From Paenibacillus sp. 1011MAR3C5 (GTDB lineage Bacteria; Bacillota; Bacilli; Paenibacillales; Paenibacillaceae), in assembly GCF_003591485.1 (NCBI RefSeq), contig NZ_QZCF01000001.1, positions 310,001 to 374,000 of the forward strand: 64,000 nucleotides of DNA, given 5' to 3'. Shown one piece after another: positions 33,800 to 41,954 of this stretch (the first letter of the stretch is position 1; each line of letters starts with the position of its first letter). The notes below the pieces were generated by a model. That model did not search any database and was not told the DNA's origin. It saw nothing but the letters and a program-made list of their open reading frames with translations. The position numbers were made by a program, and so were the translations under genes.

Positions 33800-34740
33800 A
33801 TACGAAGCAGATTCATAAGTTTGTCAACCGGTATTTGGAGGCGACCGATTGCTCCATTATTGAGAAATCTCCTGCACACTTCACAGTCAAGCTGTCGCCG
33901 GATGCAGACCGCGAACTGACCAATCGTCCGTACTATTGGAGCTTTGTGGACCGGGTAGGCGCCGAACCCGAGACGATGACCTTCCTGTTCGTTACGGATA
34001 AGGAAAAATATGAAGCTGGACTGCAACCCGACCCTGTGACAGCGAAGCCGGAAGTGCCGGATAGCCAGGCAGCTGCAACGGATGCCGCTCTTGCCCGCTC
34101 CTTCGGCTTTATTAACAGCTCGGTTAACGCACCAAGAATTCCAAGGCAAGACGTCTACTTTGGCTCCCAGAGGCTTGAGCAGCTGTTCGGCGCTGCCAAG
34201 TCGCGAGGCAGCTACGTTTACCTGTTCCAAGAGCCGGACAAGCGGGGAGCGAGCCCGTTCAGTTCCACCCCATATACCGCATGGCTAGGGGTCAACATCA
34301 AAGTGGAGTTCGCCTGCGACCGGAAGCGCGAAGAAATTCACAGCTTCGGCGTATCGCTTGTAACCGGCTATTGCGCCGACCACTTCCACGATCGGCTGCT
34401 GGAGCTGCGGCTTACCCCCCGTCTGCCGGCCAACATTCATGTGACCAAAAACGGTATATCATTCGTCAAAGCGCAGGCGATTGTGGAGCAAGCGTTGGAA
34501 CGCAAGCTGAAAAACTATGATTATACGTGGGCGGGAGACGCCTCCGCCAGACTGCAAGAGGAACTGGAGCGAATCGACACTTATTACAAAACGCTTCTGC
34601 AGCATGCGACAGACGAAAACAAGCCAGCCATCCAGGAGCAATACGAGCAGCGGCAGGCAGAGACAAGGTGGCAATACGAGCCGCGGGTGACGGCTTCCGT
34701 CATTAACTGCGGCGTTTTTCACCTGGAGGGAATTGATTGA
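33796..34740 (+). CDS. yqhG: YqhG family protein
   Basis: 314 residues, GTG start overlapping the helicase stop. The sequence NKQIHKFVNRYLEATDC-like opening, NRPYYWSFVDRVG and TFGSQRLEQLF-like region match the Firmicute YqhG family, which is always encoded next to the YqhH helicase. A Glu/Gln-rich coiled coil lies near the C-terminus (about 240-290). The function is unknown; constant linkage to a SNF2 helicase suggests that the two act together. No membrane segment or signal peptide is seen. Confidence 0.85.
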   Translation: MNTKQIHKFVNRYLEATDCSIIEKSPAHFTVKLSPDADRELTNRPYYWSFVDRVGAEPETMTFLFVTDKEKYEAGLQPDPVTAKPEVPDSQAAATDAALARSFGFINSSVNAPRIPRQDVYFGSQRLEQLFGAAKSRGSYVYLFQEPDKRGASPFSSTPYTAWLGVNIKVEFACDRKREEIHSFGVSLVTGYCADHFHDRLLELRLTPRLPANIHVTKNGISFVKAQAIVEQALERKLKNYDYTWAGDASARLQEELERIDTYYKTLLQHATDENKPAIQEQYEQRQAETRWQYEPRVTASVINCGVFHLEGID

Positions 34741-34864
34741 ATAGAAAAAGACGGAAACCGCATCTATGCGGCAAAAAAACCTCTATTATTCATGGTGAAG
34801 CAGCGACAGGTTGCAACAGCCTTCTTCGAGCCTGTCCGCTACACTTAGATGGAGGTGATGACAA

Positions 34865-35764
34865 ATGTCAAAAATCGTATCCAAATCATGGATGGCTGTA
34901 CTGCTTGTTCTGTTGTGTCTAATCGCAGGGATTGGCAGCTTTCAGGCTGAAGCGTCGACAGTCGAGCCAACTTCCGATTCTACATTCTCTGACGTACAGT
35001 TACAGGCACAGTTCTGGGCGGACGAGCTAGCGGCTAAGCCTGGGTATAAGACTTGGAAGGGTTCAAGCATTACCGTATCTCCTCTTGGTCCGGGCACGCA
35101 CAGCTGGCTTGCCATTATTCAGAATTCAACCCAGGAGCCTGTCGGCTATCTCGTTATTCACGCTGCAGAGGATGGCAGCTTCCAGCTCGGTGAATACGGT
35201 ACCGGCTCTTATCCGTTGTTCAATGAACAATCGCTGCAGCTCTCGCTGCTGCAGCTTGAACTTATACCTAATCAAATTAAAGCGGAGCGTGTATACACCC
35301 ATCCCCTTCACGCAGCATGGCGGATCACATCCAGTTCCATGGTCCATTATGCCGATGCTGTGTCCGGGGAGCATCTGCCAATTAGCAAGGATGAGGAGTG
35401 GGACGATCCTGCCGAGGATAGCCTTGCGGCATCTCCTGGCTTAACCGGCGCACAAGCGGAGATTAAGAAGGCTATAGTTATCCCTTTCTTCAATCCGTAT
35501 GGCCGACTGCCATGGCTGACGAAATCGCCAATTACTATGAACGATCAGACCTATTCTTCATTGCTGAAGTGGGTTCGGGAAAAGAAAGAAATTCGTTTCA
35601 CGGTGGAATCCTATGAAGGCAAGCTGCTTCAAGTGTGGTCGGTTGTGGGGTATGATACGTGGGAAGGCGGCCAGCTTTATCTTGCCTTAAGCAAGGAAGA
35701 ATCAGATGACCGCCGATATATGCCAATTGAACTGCTGGTGAAGCAAGGAAAGTTTTATCGTTAA
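34865..35764 (+). CDS. Secreted protein of unknown function
   Basis: 299 residues. ATG at 34865 follows ATGGAGGTGATGACAA. A signal peptide with a hydrophobic core (about 10-26) ends near QAEAS, so the mature protein is exported or loosely held outside. Mature region features: ELAAKPGYKTWKGSS, HSWLAIIQNSTQEPVGYLVI, an acidic middle (KDEEWDDPAED), and YEGKLLQVWSVVGYD. The repeated short strands suggest an all-beta domain. I do not recognise a family. It follows yqhG after 124 bases that hold no obvious terminator, and it is convergent with yqzE with a 4-base overlap of stop codons. Confidence 0.75.
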   Translation: MSKIVSKSWMAVLLVLLCLIAGIGSFQAEASTVEPTSDSTFSDVQLQAQFWADELAAKPGYKTWKGSSITVSPLGPGTHSWLAIIQNSTQEPVGYLVIHAAEDGSFQLGEYGTGSYPLFNEQSLQLSLLQLELIPNQIKAERVYTHPLHAAWRITSSSMVHYADAVSGEHLPISKDEEWDDPAEDSLAASPGLTGAQAEIKKAIVIPFFNPYGRLPWLTKSPITMNDQTYSSLLKWVREKKEIRFTVESYEGKLLQVWSVVGYDTWEGGQLYLALSKEESDDRRYMPIELLVKQGKFYR

Positions 35765-35961
35765 GAGTTTCGATGTGTGCGGCTTCTGCTGCGCCACCAG
35801 ATAAGCAAGCTCGCAGGTCCCCATCCGAACCATCGCGTCAGCCAAGGCTCTCTTTGCGCCTTGGCTGTCGTTCGTGCTTGCTTCCGTTCCTCAGCAGGCG
35901 TCTCCATATATTGCACCAATTGCTCGGTCATGTATTTGACCAGATCATTGCCTCCCGCCAT
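35761..35961 (-). CDS. yqzE: YqzE family protein
   Basis: 66 residues from ATG 35961, chosen because GGGAGGTG lies at the right distance; a GTG three codons earlier overlaps that site. The sequence VKYMTEQLVQYMETPAEERK, then a basic stretch and WLTRWFGWGPASLL, matches the small YqzE family of Bacillus, encoded near yqhG and the comG operon. The C-terminus has one short hydrophobic stretch and a basic tail. The role is unknown. Its presence here supports the yqh synteny. Confidence 0.8.
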   Translation of the reverse strand: MAGGNDLVKYMTEQLVQYMETPAEERKQARTTAKAQREPWLTRWFGWGPASLLIWWRSRSRTHRNS

Positions 35962-36120
35962 GTCCGTCACCTCCCGTAATACGTGCTATCTAAAGCTTTC
36001 CCTATTCTTTTTGCACCTAACCATGCATGAGTTTACCTCCGGAAAGCCACGATAACGTAAAAGGTCAGCCTTGACGACTAGTGATATGGAGAATATGAAC
36101 AATACGCAGGAGGCGCAATC

Positions 36121-36828
36121 ATGCATCGGTTGCTTATCATTAGCTTACTTTCGTTAATATGCGCTGTAGGGGGAAATGCCTCAGCGGGGGCATCGGGTGA
36201 GGAACGTTTGGAACGTTACGACAAGGAGCTGAGCTGGACGCTTCCGCATACGACGGTCATTATTGATGTCGGGCATGGCGGTATAGATGGAGGCGCATCG
36301 CATGGCTCGACCTTGGAGAAGGATATCAATCTGGCTGTTGCAAGCAAGCTTTATCTTATACTGAGAAGTCAAGGCATTCCTGCCGTCATGAATCGTACGG
36401 GCGATTATGCGCTCAGCGAAGAGAACAGATGGCATAACACCCGCTCGCGCCATCGCAAGGATCTGTCTCAGCGCAGGCAATTAACTGAAGAGATCGGCAA
36501 TGAATTGCTGGTTAGTCTCCATGTGAATGCCGCACGCAACAGCACCAAACGCGGACCGCTTGTCCTTCATCAGACTGCCGGTGAAAGCGCCCTGCTTGCA
36601 TTCTGCCTGCAAGACGCGCTGAATAGACAGCAAGCAACAGTAAGCCTCCCGCGTCTCGGAGAGCCGTTCTATCTGCTCCGTCGCGTCGACCAGCCCTCCG
36701 TCATTATCGAGATGGGCTTTATCAGCAATGCAGCGGATAGAGCAATGCTGACCGATCCTGCCAAACAGAATGAGATCGCGCATGCGATCGCCTCAGGGAT
36801 TCGGCAATACAAATGGGTCGCTCATTGA
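36121..36828 (+). CDS. N-acetylmuramoyl-L-alanine amidase, CwlD-like
   Basis: 235 residues. Amidase_3 domain that cuts the bond between N-acetylmuramic acid and L-Ala in peptidoglycan. Zinc ligands H52 (DVGHGG), E66 (STLEKD) and H134 (SLHVNA) and the catalytic E197 (VIIEMGFISN) are all visible. A signal peptide or anchor of about 22 residues precedes it. There is no cell wall-binding domain, and the length (about 235) is that of CwlD, which makes muramic lactam in the spore cortex. Autolysins of other types have extra domains. It is convergent with the deacetylase gene and overlaps it by 36 bases, an interesting link because spore muramic lactam also needs a deacetylase (PdaA). Confidence 0.87.
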   Translation: MHRLLIISLLSLICAVGGNASAGASGEERLERYDKELSWTLPHTTVIIDVGHGGIDGGASHGSTLEKDINLAVASKLYLILRSQGIPAVMNRTGDYALSEENRWHNTRSRHRKDLSQRRQLTEEIGNELLVSLHVNAARNSTKRGPLVLHQTAGESALLAFCLQDALNRQQATVSLPRLGEPFYLLRRVDQPSVIIEMGFISNAADRAMLTDPAKQNEIAHAIASGIRQYKWVAH

Positions 36829-37665
36829 GCCATTGATCATATCGGACAGCTTGACGAAGGTAGCAATATTCTGCATCCCGGGAATGGACTGCTTTAACAC
36901 CGTAGCAGTCTTCTTGCCCGGTGGTCCGACATGTCCAATCGTCACGGCGCTATCATGGGTTTCCAGATGCTTCCGAAGAACGGATACCTGCTTCGAGATA
37001 TGCTGCTCCGTATACACATCATCCAGAAATACATCATTCGAGAGAAGCGTGATGCCGACTTCCTCGGCTATCTTCGGCACAACCGTTTTGAAGGTAGTCC
37101 GGCTATCTAGAAAGAACAATCCTCGTTCCTTGCATACCGTCAACACGACGCGCATGATACGCTCGTCCGCAGTGATTTTGGAACCCATATGATTGTTCAT
37201 CCCGATCGCGTGTGGCACATTATCGATCGCTTCCTCAATCCGCCTGCGCACGTCTTCGTCGCTGAGATCAGCTGTGATTGCACCCGGTCCAAGCCATTTT
37301 TTGAGTCCTTTATTCGGCTCCATCGGCATATGTACAATCACATCATGTCCAAGCTTATGAGCAGCCTCCGCATCTTCTTTGGTCGTTGGCATGAACGGCA
37401 TAACGGCAACGGTGATATGCACCGGAAGCTTCAGCATTTCCTCTGTGCCGGGCATCCCATTGCCGAAGTCATCAATAACGATAGCCAGACTGTGGCTGTC
37501 TGCAGCTTTGCTCCCAGCCTCCGCCAACCCTTGAGTAACGGAAGCGTCAGCCATTACAGGTGCTGTCAGCAATGCCGCAAGCATCAGTAACCCGCTGGTC
37601 CGCTTCAGCAGCAAGCCTGCGCGAGTTAGCCGCTTCGGTTGTCCGCTGTTCTGGTTCATGTTCAT
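36793..37665 (-). CDS. Divergent polysaccharide deacetylase (YibQ-like)
   Basis: 290 residues from ATG 37665 with AGGAG eight bases upstream. A signal peptide or anchor of about 40 residues is followed by a divergent polysaccharide deacetylase domain (Pfam Polysacc_deac_2): LAIVIDDFGNG with the metal-site DD, HMPMEPN, IGMNNHMGSK and GHVGPPGKK. The NodB fold is kept, but the usual metal triad is changed in this family, and its substrate is not well defined; glycan deacetylation in the envelope is the likely role. The 3' end overlaps the convergent amidase gene by 36 bases. Confidence 0.85.
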   Translation of the reverse strand: MNMNQNSGQPKRLTRAGLLLKRTSGLLMLAALLTAPVMADASVTQGLAEAGSKAADSHSLAIVIDDFGNGMPGTEEMLKLPVHITVAVMPFMPTTKEDAEAAHKLGHDVIVHMPMEPNKGLKKWLGPGAITADLSDEDVRRRIEEAIDNVPHAIGMNNHMGSKITADERIMRVVLTVCKERGLFFLDSRTTFKTVVPKIAEEVGITLLSNDVFLDDVYTEQHISKQVSVLRKHLETHDSAVTIGHVGPPGKKTATVLKQSIPGMQNIATFVKLSDMINGSMSDPFVLPNP

Positions 37666-37854
37666 AAGCAAGACTCCTGTTCTCTCAGTGTATGTTCTGC
37701 GAATATCTCGTTTATTATTTCCTTAACAGGAATGAATTATGAAACCTAGATTTGCTGAATCAAGCAAAGGGACTAGACTGAAAATTTAAACTTCAGGCAA
37801 ATGGTTGACTTGCCCTCCAATGACATGCGACAATAAGTTTCGTCAATAACATAT

Positions 37855-37941
37855 GCGGTCGTGGCGGAATTGGCAGACGCGCTAGATTCAGGTTCTAGTG
37901 GTGTAACAGCCGTGGAGGTTCGAGTCCTCTCGACCGCACCA
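37855..37941 (+). tRNA. tRNA-Leu (CAG), copy 1
   Basis: An 87-base class II tRNA with acceptor stem GCGGTCG/CGACCGC, anticodon loop TTCAGGT reading CAG, a long variable arm, T-loop GTTCGAGTCC and an encoded CCA end. It is identical to the copy at 38676-38762. Confidence 0.95.
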
Positions 37942-37953
37942 ACCATGCATGAT

Positions 37954-37993
37954 AAACTCATCCATTGCGGAGACGCAACAGGTGAGTTTTTTT
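37954..37993 (+). terminator. Terminator of tRNA-Leu copy 1
   Basis: AAACTCA and TGAGTTT enclose an inner TTGCG...CGCAA stem, and a T run follows, 12 bases after the tRNA. Confidence 0.8.
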
Positions 37994-38202
37994 GCGCTTT
38001 TTTATTAATTCAGGCAGGCATCCATGCCGCATGTTTTTTTATTTCGGACCCAAAAGAGCCGCTTGAAATTATATATATTCATTTACTAATTTTACATTAT
38101 TTGATAGATTGATTTTGAAGGTGAACGCCTCTTCACCCCATTGCTGGCCAGCATCTGTCTAGACATCCCCTTCAGAAATCGGATTGGAAAGGACGATGAT
38201 CG

Positions 38203-38541
38203 ATGAGAACGAAGAGAGCTATGTTGACCATGCTGGCAGTTATAATGGCGTTCATATTTACAATGCCTGCATCCGCTTCTACTCCTGCGCTGCAATACCC
38301 TTATGGCTATACCCTTGTAGGCGGAGGCGATCTTACGATTACCGGCTACTCGACACGAGGCGCTTACCCGGGGGATAATGACGTAAGACTTTACAAAGGC
38401 AGCTCATTGTACAATCAAACAAGTATGTTTGGAATCGGTCATTTCAGCTATACCTATCATAATTTGCCGGAAGGGACGTATTACTTCTTCTTCCCCGGCC
38501 AGCCATGGTCCATTTCCGACGTTACCTTTACGTTTAACTAA
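38203..38541 (+). CDS. Small secreted protein of unknown function
   Basis: 112 residues, ATG at 38203 preceded by GAAAGGA. A clear signal peptide (MRTKRAMLTMLAVIMAFIF, cut near ASAS at 26) is followed by about 86 mature residues rich in Tyr, Gly and Ser (for example YPYGYTLVGGG, TITGYSTRGAYPG, NLPEGTYYFFFPG). The strand-turn pattern suggests a small beta-sandwich. No family recognised. The gene lies between two identical tRNA-Leu genes and has its own terminator. Confidence 0.75.
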   Translation: MRTKRAMLTMLAVIMAFIFTMPASASTPALQYPYGYTLVGGGDLTITGYSTRGAYPGDNDVRLYKGSSLYNQTSMFGIGHFSYTYHNLPEGTYYFFFPGQPWSISDVTFTFN

Positions 38542-38555
38542 TACATGCACCTCTT

Positions 38556-38586
38556 GCCCTGGAGCTTTGCTCCGGGGTTCTTTTAC
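38556..38586 (+). terminator. Terminator of the small secreted protein gene
   Basis: CCCTGGAGC and GCTCCGGGG form a stem with a TTT loop, followed by TTCTTTTA, 15 bases past the stop. Confidence 0.85.
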
Positions 38587-38620
38587 TTCCCGACTTTTTT
38601 TAAAATCAGGAAATAAATGC

Positions 38621-38650
38621 TTGACCTGCATTCAACCTTTATGGTAAGAT
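38621..38650 (+). promoter_or_regulatory. Promoter of tRNA-Leu copy 2
   Basis: TTGACC at 38621-38626 and TAAGAT at 38645-38650 are 18 bases apart, ending 25 bases before the tRNA. Confidence 0.55.
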
Positions 38651-38675
38651 CATTTTCGTTGACGTCAAATGACAT

Positions 38676-38762
38676 GCGGTCGTGGCGGAATTGGCAGACG
38701 CGCTAGATTCAGGTTCTAGTGGTGTAACAGCCGTGGAGGTTCGAGTCCTCTCGACCGCACCA
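38676..38762 (+). tRNA. tRNA-Leu (CAG), copy 2
   Basis: Identical over all 87 bases to copy 1 at 37855-37941, with anticodon CAG and an encoded CCA. It has its own promoter and terminator, so it is an independent unit. Confidence 0.95.
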
Positions 38763-38775
38763 TATCGTACTTAAC

Positions 38776-38817
38776 AGGTTTCCATTCTGGTTCTGCCAGA
38801 TCGGGAACCTTTTTTTG
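38776..38817 (+). terminator. Terminator of tRNA-Leu copy 2
   Basis: AGGTTTCC pairs with GGGAACCT around an inner TCTGG...CCAGA stem and is followed by seven T residues. Confidence 0.85.
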
Positions 38818-39194
38818 TTACCTGGAATTGAGTTGCTGCTGTTCCTTAAAGCCATCTGTCACTTGATTGGATAAACACCAAAAAGGTGCTAATCATTTAG
38901 CACCTCCCGTTGAATAATTTTCATTCTACTTGAAATGGACTAATTCCCAGGGTAATAGAATACGTTCGTCCCTCCCTTTTTTTATCCGCTATTATTATGA
39001 ATAAATAACCAATGGCTGCAAAGTTGAAGACGTATATTGATGCAAAAAGTTGACCACATTTAAAATCGGTATCTGAATGGCGATACAAGTGAACTTGTCT
39101 TCACGATCAAGGCGAGAGCGAAAGATAGCAAACATATAGCGAGGAACCGTCAACATGTGTGGAGGATATGCCTAATCCTTCATTCCAAATAAAT
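38818..39194. other. Intergenic stretch with a hairpin, no gene seen
   Basis: About 375 bases without a supported gene. A hairpin at 38884-38905 (AGGTGCT with AGCACCT) is followed on the minus strand by a T run and looks like a terminator for minus-strand transcription, although no gene is seen upstream of it. It may be the relic of a lost gene. Confidence 0.45.
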
Positions 39195-39245
39195 AGCGCA
39201 AGCTTCGAGGCCGACATCGCCTTGCAGCTTGCGCTTATCCTAAAA
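39195..39245 (-). terminator. Terminator of the biosynthetic operon
   Basis: AGCGCAAGCT and AGCTTGCGCT form a 10-bp stem around an inner AAGGCGATG/ CATCGCC-like pairing, then ATTTATTT follows on the minus strand. It lies 24 bases past the M20 peptidase stop. Confidence 0.75.
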
Positions 39246-39268
39246 TGTAATACGTTGCTCATACGCCC

Positions 39269-40633
39269 CTACTCTCCGTAACGCTCCAGTACCCGATAGA
39301 TCGCATCCGTTCCGAAGCCGATCGCTTCCACAGGGACACGCTCATCCGCCGCATGAATCAGTTTGGTAAACTGCAGTTCCTGAGGCAGCGGCATGGGGAG
39401 AAACCCGTAAGTTTGGATACCAAGCCGGGCAAAAAATCTTCCGTCCGTCCCCCCTGGCAGCAGCATCGGCACCGGAACAGCCTCCTTGTCCGCTGCCTTC
39501 AGCACATCGGACAATAATGAGAACATGCCCATGTCGGGAGCGGCAGCGCAAGGATCATGGCGAAGCACTTCAAGCTGGACAGCTTTGTCTAGCATATGCT
39601 CATACAGCTCCTCCATGAATTGCTCTGGCGTTACGCCCGGCAGCGTTCTGCCGTCCAACTCGACGACTATTTCGCTGGGATGAACGTTGATCTTTTCGCC
39701 GCCGCGAACAACGGTAGCACTGACCGTATTGCGAAGGAGCGGAGCGAAGGTGCTCCCTTTCTCCCCTAGCAGCTTCAGAATCATATTGCCCAGCCGCGGT
39801 CGCAGCAGTCCCTTCAGCAGCAGCGCTGGCAGGAATGGCAGCGCTTCGGCCATGCCTTCTATCATGTATCGGGCTGCAGGATGGGGGCGAATCGGCAGCT
39901 TGTTCTGGCTAAGTGACTGCAGCATCCCGCCGAGTTGCGCCATGCAATCAACACCGGATTTGCCCATTGATCCATGTCCGCCGTCTCCCCGGATCGTCGC
40001 TTTTAGCCAGCAAAGCTGCTTCTCCGCCACCATAACAGGATAAAAGGTTTTTCCCAGTGCATGGAATGAAAAACCGCCAAACTCGCCAATCGCATATCGG
40101 ACATTCTCGAAATATCCGGCATGCTCCCGAACCAGGAAGGAGGCGCCGTATTCGCCTCCGGCTTCCTCATCGCTGACAATCGCCAGAATCAGATCGCCGC
40201 GCAGCGGCAGCTTGCTGACATGTGCGCGGAGAAAGGCGGATACCAGCATAGCAACGCCGCCCTTCATATCCAGACTGCCGCGTCCCCAGACGAAACCGTC
40301 ATGGATCTCCCCACCGAACGGGTCCCGGCTCCAGGCTTGCTTGCCGACGCCGACAACGTCCACATGCCCGTACAGCAGCAGTGGAGGAGCTGCTCCGCTG
40401 CCCTTCAGCCTTGCCAGTAGATTGGGCCTGCCAGGATCAAGCGCTTCGATCCGCGTCTCGATACCCGCATCCTCCAGCAATTGCCGGATATACAGAATGC
40501 ATGCAGCTTCCTCTCCCGGCGGATTGGTCGTATTGTAGCGAATCAGCTTTTGTAGAATTTCAACGGGTGAAGGCAACGATGCGATGCCATCGCTTATGTC
40601 TGGGTCATGCCAATCAAGGGCTTGTCGGATCAC
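39269..40633 (-). CDS. M20-family metallopeptidase (ArgE/DapE/ACY1-like)
   Basis: 454 residues. Di-zinc amidohydrolase of the peptidase M20 family. The metal sites are visible: YGHVDVVG (His), RGSLDMKGG (bridging Asp), SDEEAGGEYG (catalytic Glu pair) and a later metal ligand. The dimerisation (lid) domain spans about 200-330 (REGGEG-like KATIRGDGGHGSMGK opening). Relatives remove acyl groups from amino acids or cut dipeptides. It is the last gene of the NRPS operon, 17 bases after the malonyltransferase gene, and ends at the terminator, so it probably processes the product, for example by trimming an acylated or protected precursor, or takes part in resistance. Housekeeping use is possible but less likely given the tight linkage. 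Confidence 0.85.
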   Translation of the reverse strand: MIRQALDWHDPDISDGIASLPSPVEILQKLIRYNTTNPPGEEAACILYIRQLLEDAGIETRIEALDPGRPNLLARLKGSGAAPPLLLYGHVDVVGVGKQAWSRDPFGGEIHDGFVWGRGSLDMKGGVAMLVSAFLRAHVSKLPLRGDLILAIVSDEEAGGEYGASFLVREHAGYFENVRYAIGEFGGFSFHALGKTFYPVMVAEKQLCWLKATIRGDGGHGSMGKSGVDCMAQLGGMLQSLSQNKLPIRPHPAARYMIEGMAEALPFLPALLLKGLLRPRLGNMILKLLGEKGSTFAPLLRNTVSATVVRGGEKINVHPSEIVVELDGRTLPGVTPEQFMEELYEHMLDKAVQLEVLRHDPCAAAPDMGMFSLLSDVLKAADKEAVPVPMLLPGGTDGRFFARLGIQTYGFLPMPLPQELQFTKLIHAADERVPVEAIGFGTDAIYRVLERYGE

Positions 40634-40650
40634 CGTTCCTCAGCTCCTTC

Positions 40651-41934
40651 CTATTGATGACTGCTTGCATATTGCCGATTGGATGGGGCTGTTCCGGGCA
40701 AGCTGCTCAATCCGAACTCATCCCGCAGGCTTGCAAGCCGTCGCTCTCTCTCTTCGGCAGATGCGCCTTTCGTGCGGAACACCGACTCCAGCATCTCAAT
40801 GGCAGCCGTCACATGCTCCGCCACTACCTGCTCCCCCGTCTCACGCAGCTTATCGATAAGCTTTTGCACACTGCGGTAAGGCGTCGAAACGCCTTGCTCA
40901 TATTGTGCCGCATTCCAGTTCCGGTTGCGGATACAGGTAGCAATCGCAAGGCAGCGATTCAGCAGCTCAATGGAATAATTACCGGCGTGACGGCGCGACG
41001 CCACGAGATGCGCTTCATCCTCCTTATCGTCGAAAGCCCATACGTTCAGACGCTCTGCTTGCGACAACCGCTTCAACACGGTGCCCGGGCCAAGCTCAAC
41101 GGCGGCAGCAATGTCATTACGCTGTAGAAACTGGAGCACCGCTATCCAATTAACAGGGTCCGTCAATCCTCTCGCCAGCAGCTCTGGTATCTCTCCCGCA
41201 TTCTCGTAAGGCAAGCCCGTCAAGGAAGACACAACGGGAAAACCCGGTTCCCCGTAAGAGATGCGGCCCAGCTCCTCAGCGAATTGCGCTGCCGCAGGCG
41301 CCATCAACGGACTATGGAACGGCGCGCTCACCTGTAAAGGTATGACGGAGGCGCCATACTGAATCAACCTCTCTGACGCTTCCCTGACAGCCTCCTGATG
41401 TCCGGATATTACCGTTTGTTGCGCTGAATTTATATTGGAGACCACCACGACACCATTCCCGCCCGCAGCATCTGAGCTCACTACCGAGCAAGCAACCGCA
41501 ACCGTTTCAGGACTAAGCCCGTTCACGGCAGCCATCCCGCCGATGCCAGAGGCCGCCGCGCCTTGCATCAGCTCGCCGCGTCTGCGCACAAGCCGAAGCG
41601 CATCCGGGAATGCAATAGCTCCCGCGCAAGTTAAGGCTGTGATCTCTCCCAGGCTGTGTCCAGCGGCTATCGCCGGAGCATACCCCCACTCCCCGCTATA
41701 GACCCGGTACATGGCCACGCCCAGCGCAAGAATAGCCGGCTGGGCATTCTCCGTCCTTGTCAGTTCAGACATCGGCCCTTCATACATCAAGCGGTCCAGC
41801 CGCAGCCCAAGCGCCTCGTTCGCTTCATCCATCGTCTCTTGGACTACTCTATAGCGCTCGCTCAGCGCTTTCCCCATTCCGGCGCGCTGAGAGCCCTGGC
41901 CGGGAAACCATATCGCATGTTTGTCCAGCATCAT
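40651..41934 (-). CDS. Stand-alone malonyl-CoA:ACP transacylase (FenF/ItuD-type)
   Basis: 427 residues. FabD-like acyltransferase that loads malonyl units onto a carrier protein. The start is WFPGQGSQRAGMG, the nucleophile S94 sits in AGHSLGE, and the active-site His is in SAPFHSPLM. It is longer than FabD (about 310) because of a C-terminal extension of about 110 helical residues with AAQYEQGVSTPYRSV; this length is that of FenF/ItuD, the transacylases of the mycosubtilin and iturin operons. The KS module of the large hybrid protein has no AT domain, so this enzyme should serve it in trans. ATG follows AAGGAG. It lies 20 bases after the thioesterase gene. Confidence 0.9.
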   Translation of the reverse strand: MMLDKHAIWFPGQGSQRAGMGKALSERYRVVQETMDEANEALGLRLDRLMYEGPMSELTRTENAQPAILALGVAMYRVYSGEWGYAPAIAAGHSLGEITALTCAGAIAFPDALRLVRRRGELMQGAAASGIGGMAAVNGLSPETVAVACSVVSSDAAGGNGVVVVSNINSAQQTVISGHQEAVREASERLIQYGASVIPLQVSAPFHSPLMAPAAAQFAEELGRISYGEPGFPVVSSLTGLPYENAGEIPELLARGLTDPVNWIAVLQFLQRNDIAAAVELGPGTVLKRLSQAERLNVWAFDDKEDEAHLVASRRHAGNYSIELLNRCLAIATCIRNRNWNAAQYEQGVSTPYRSVQKLIDKLRETGEQVVAEHVTAAIEMLESVFRTKGASAEERERRLASLRDEFGLSSLPGTAPSNRQYASSHQ

Positions 41935-41954
41935 CCGTCACGCTCCTTTAGGGG

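Noticed and set aside
34737..34922. 61-codon frame after yqhG on the plus strand
   Set aside because: TTG start without its own site, composition unlike a protein, and it runs over the ribosome-binding site and signal peptide of the secreted protein gene.
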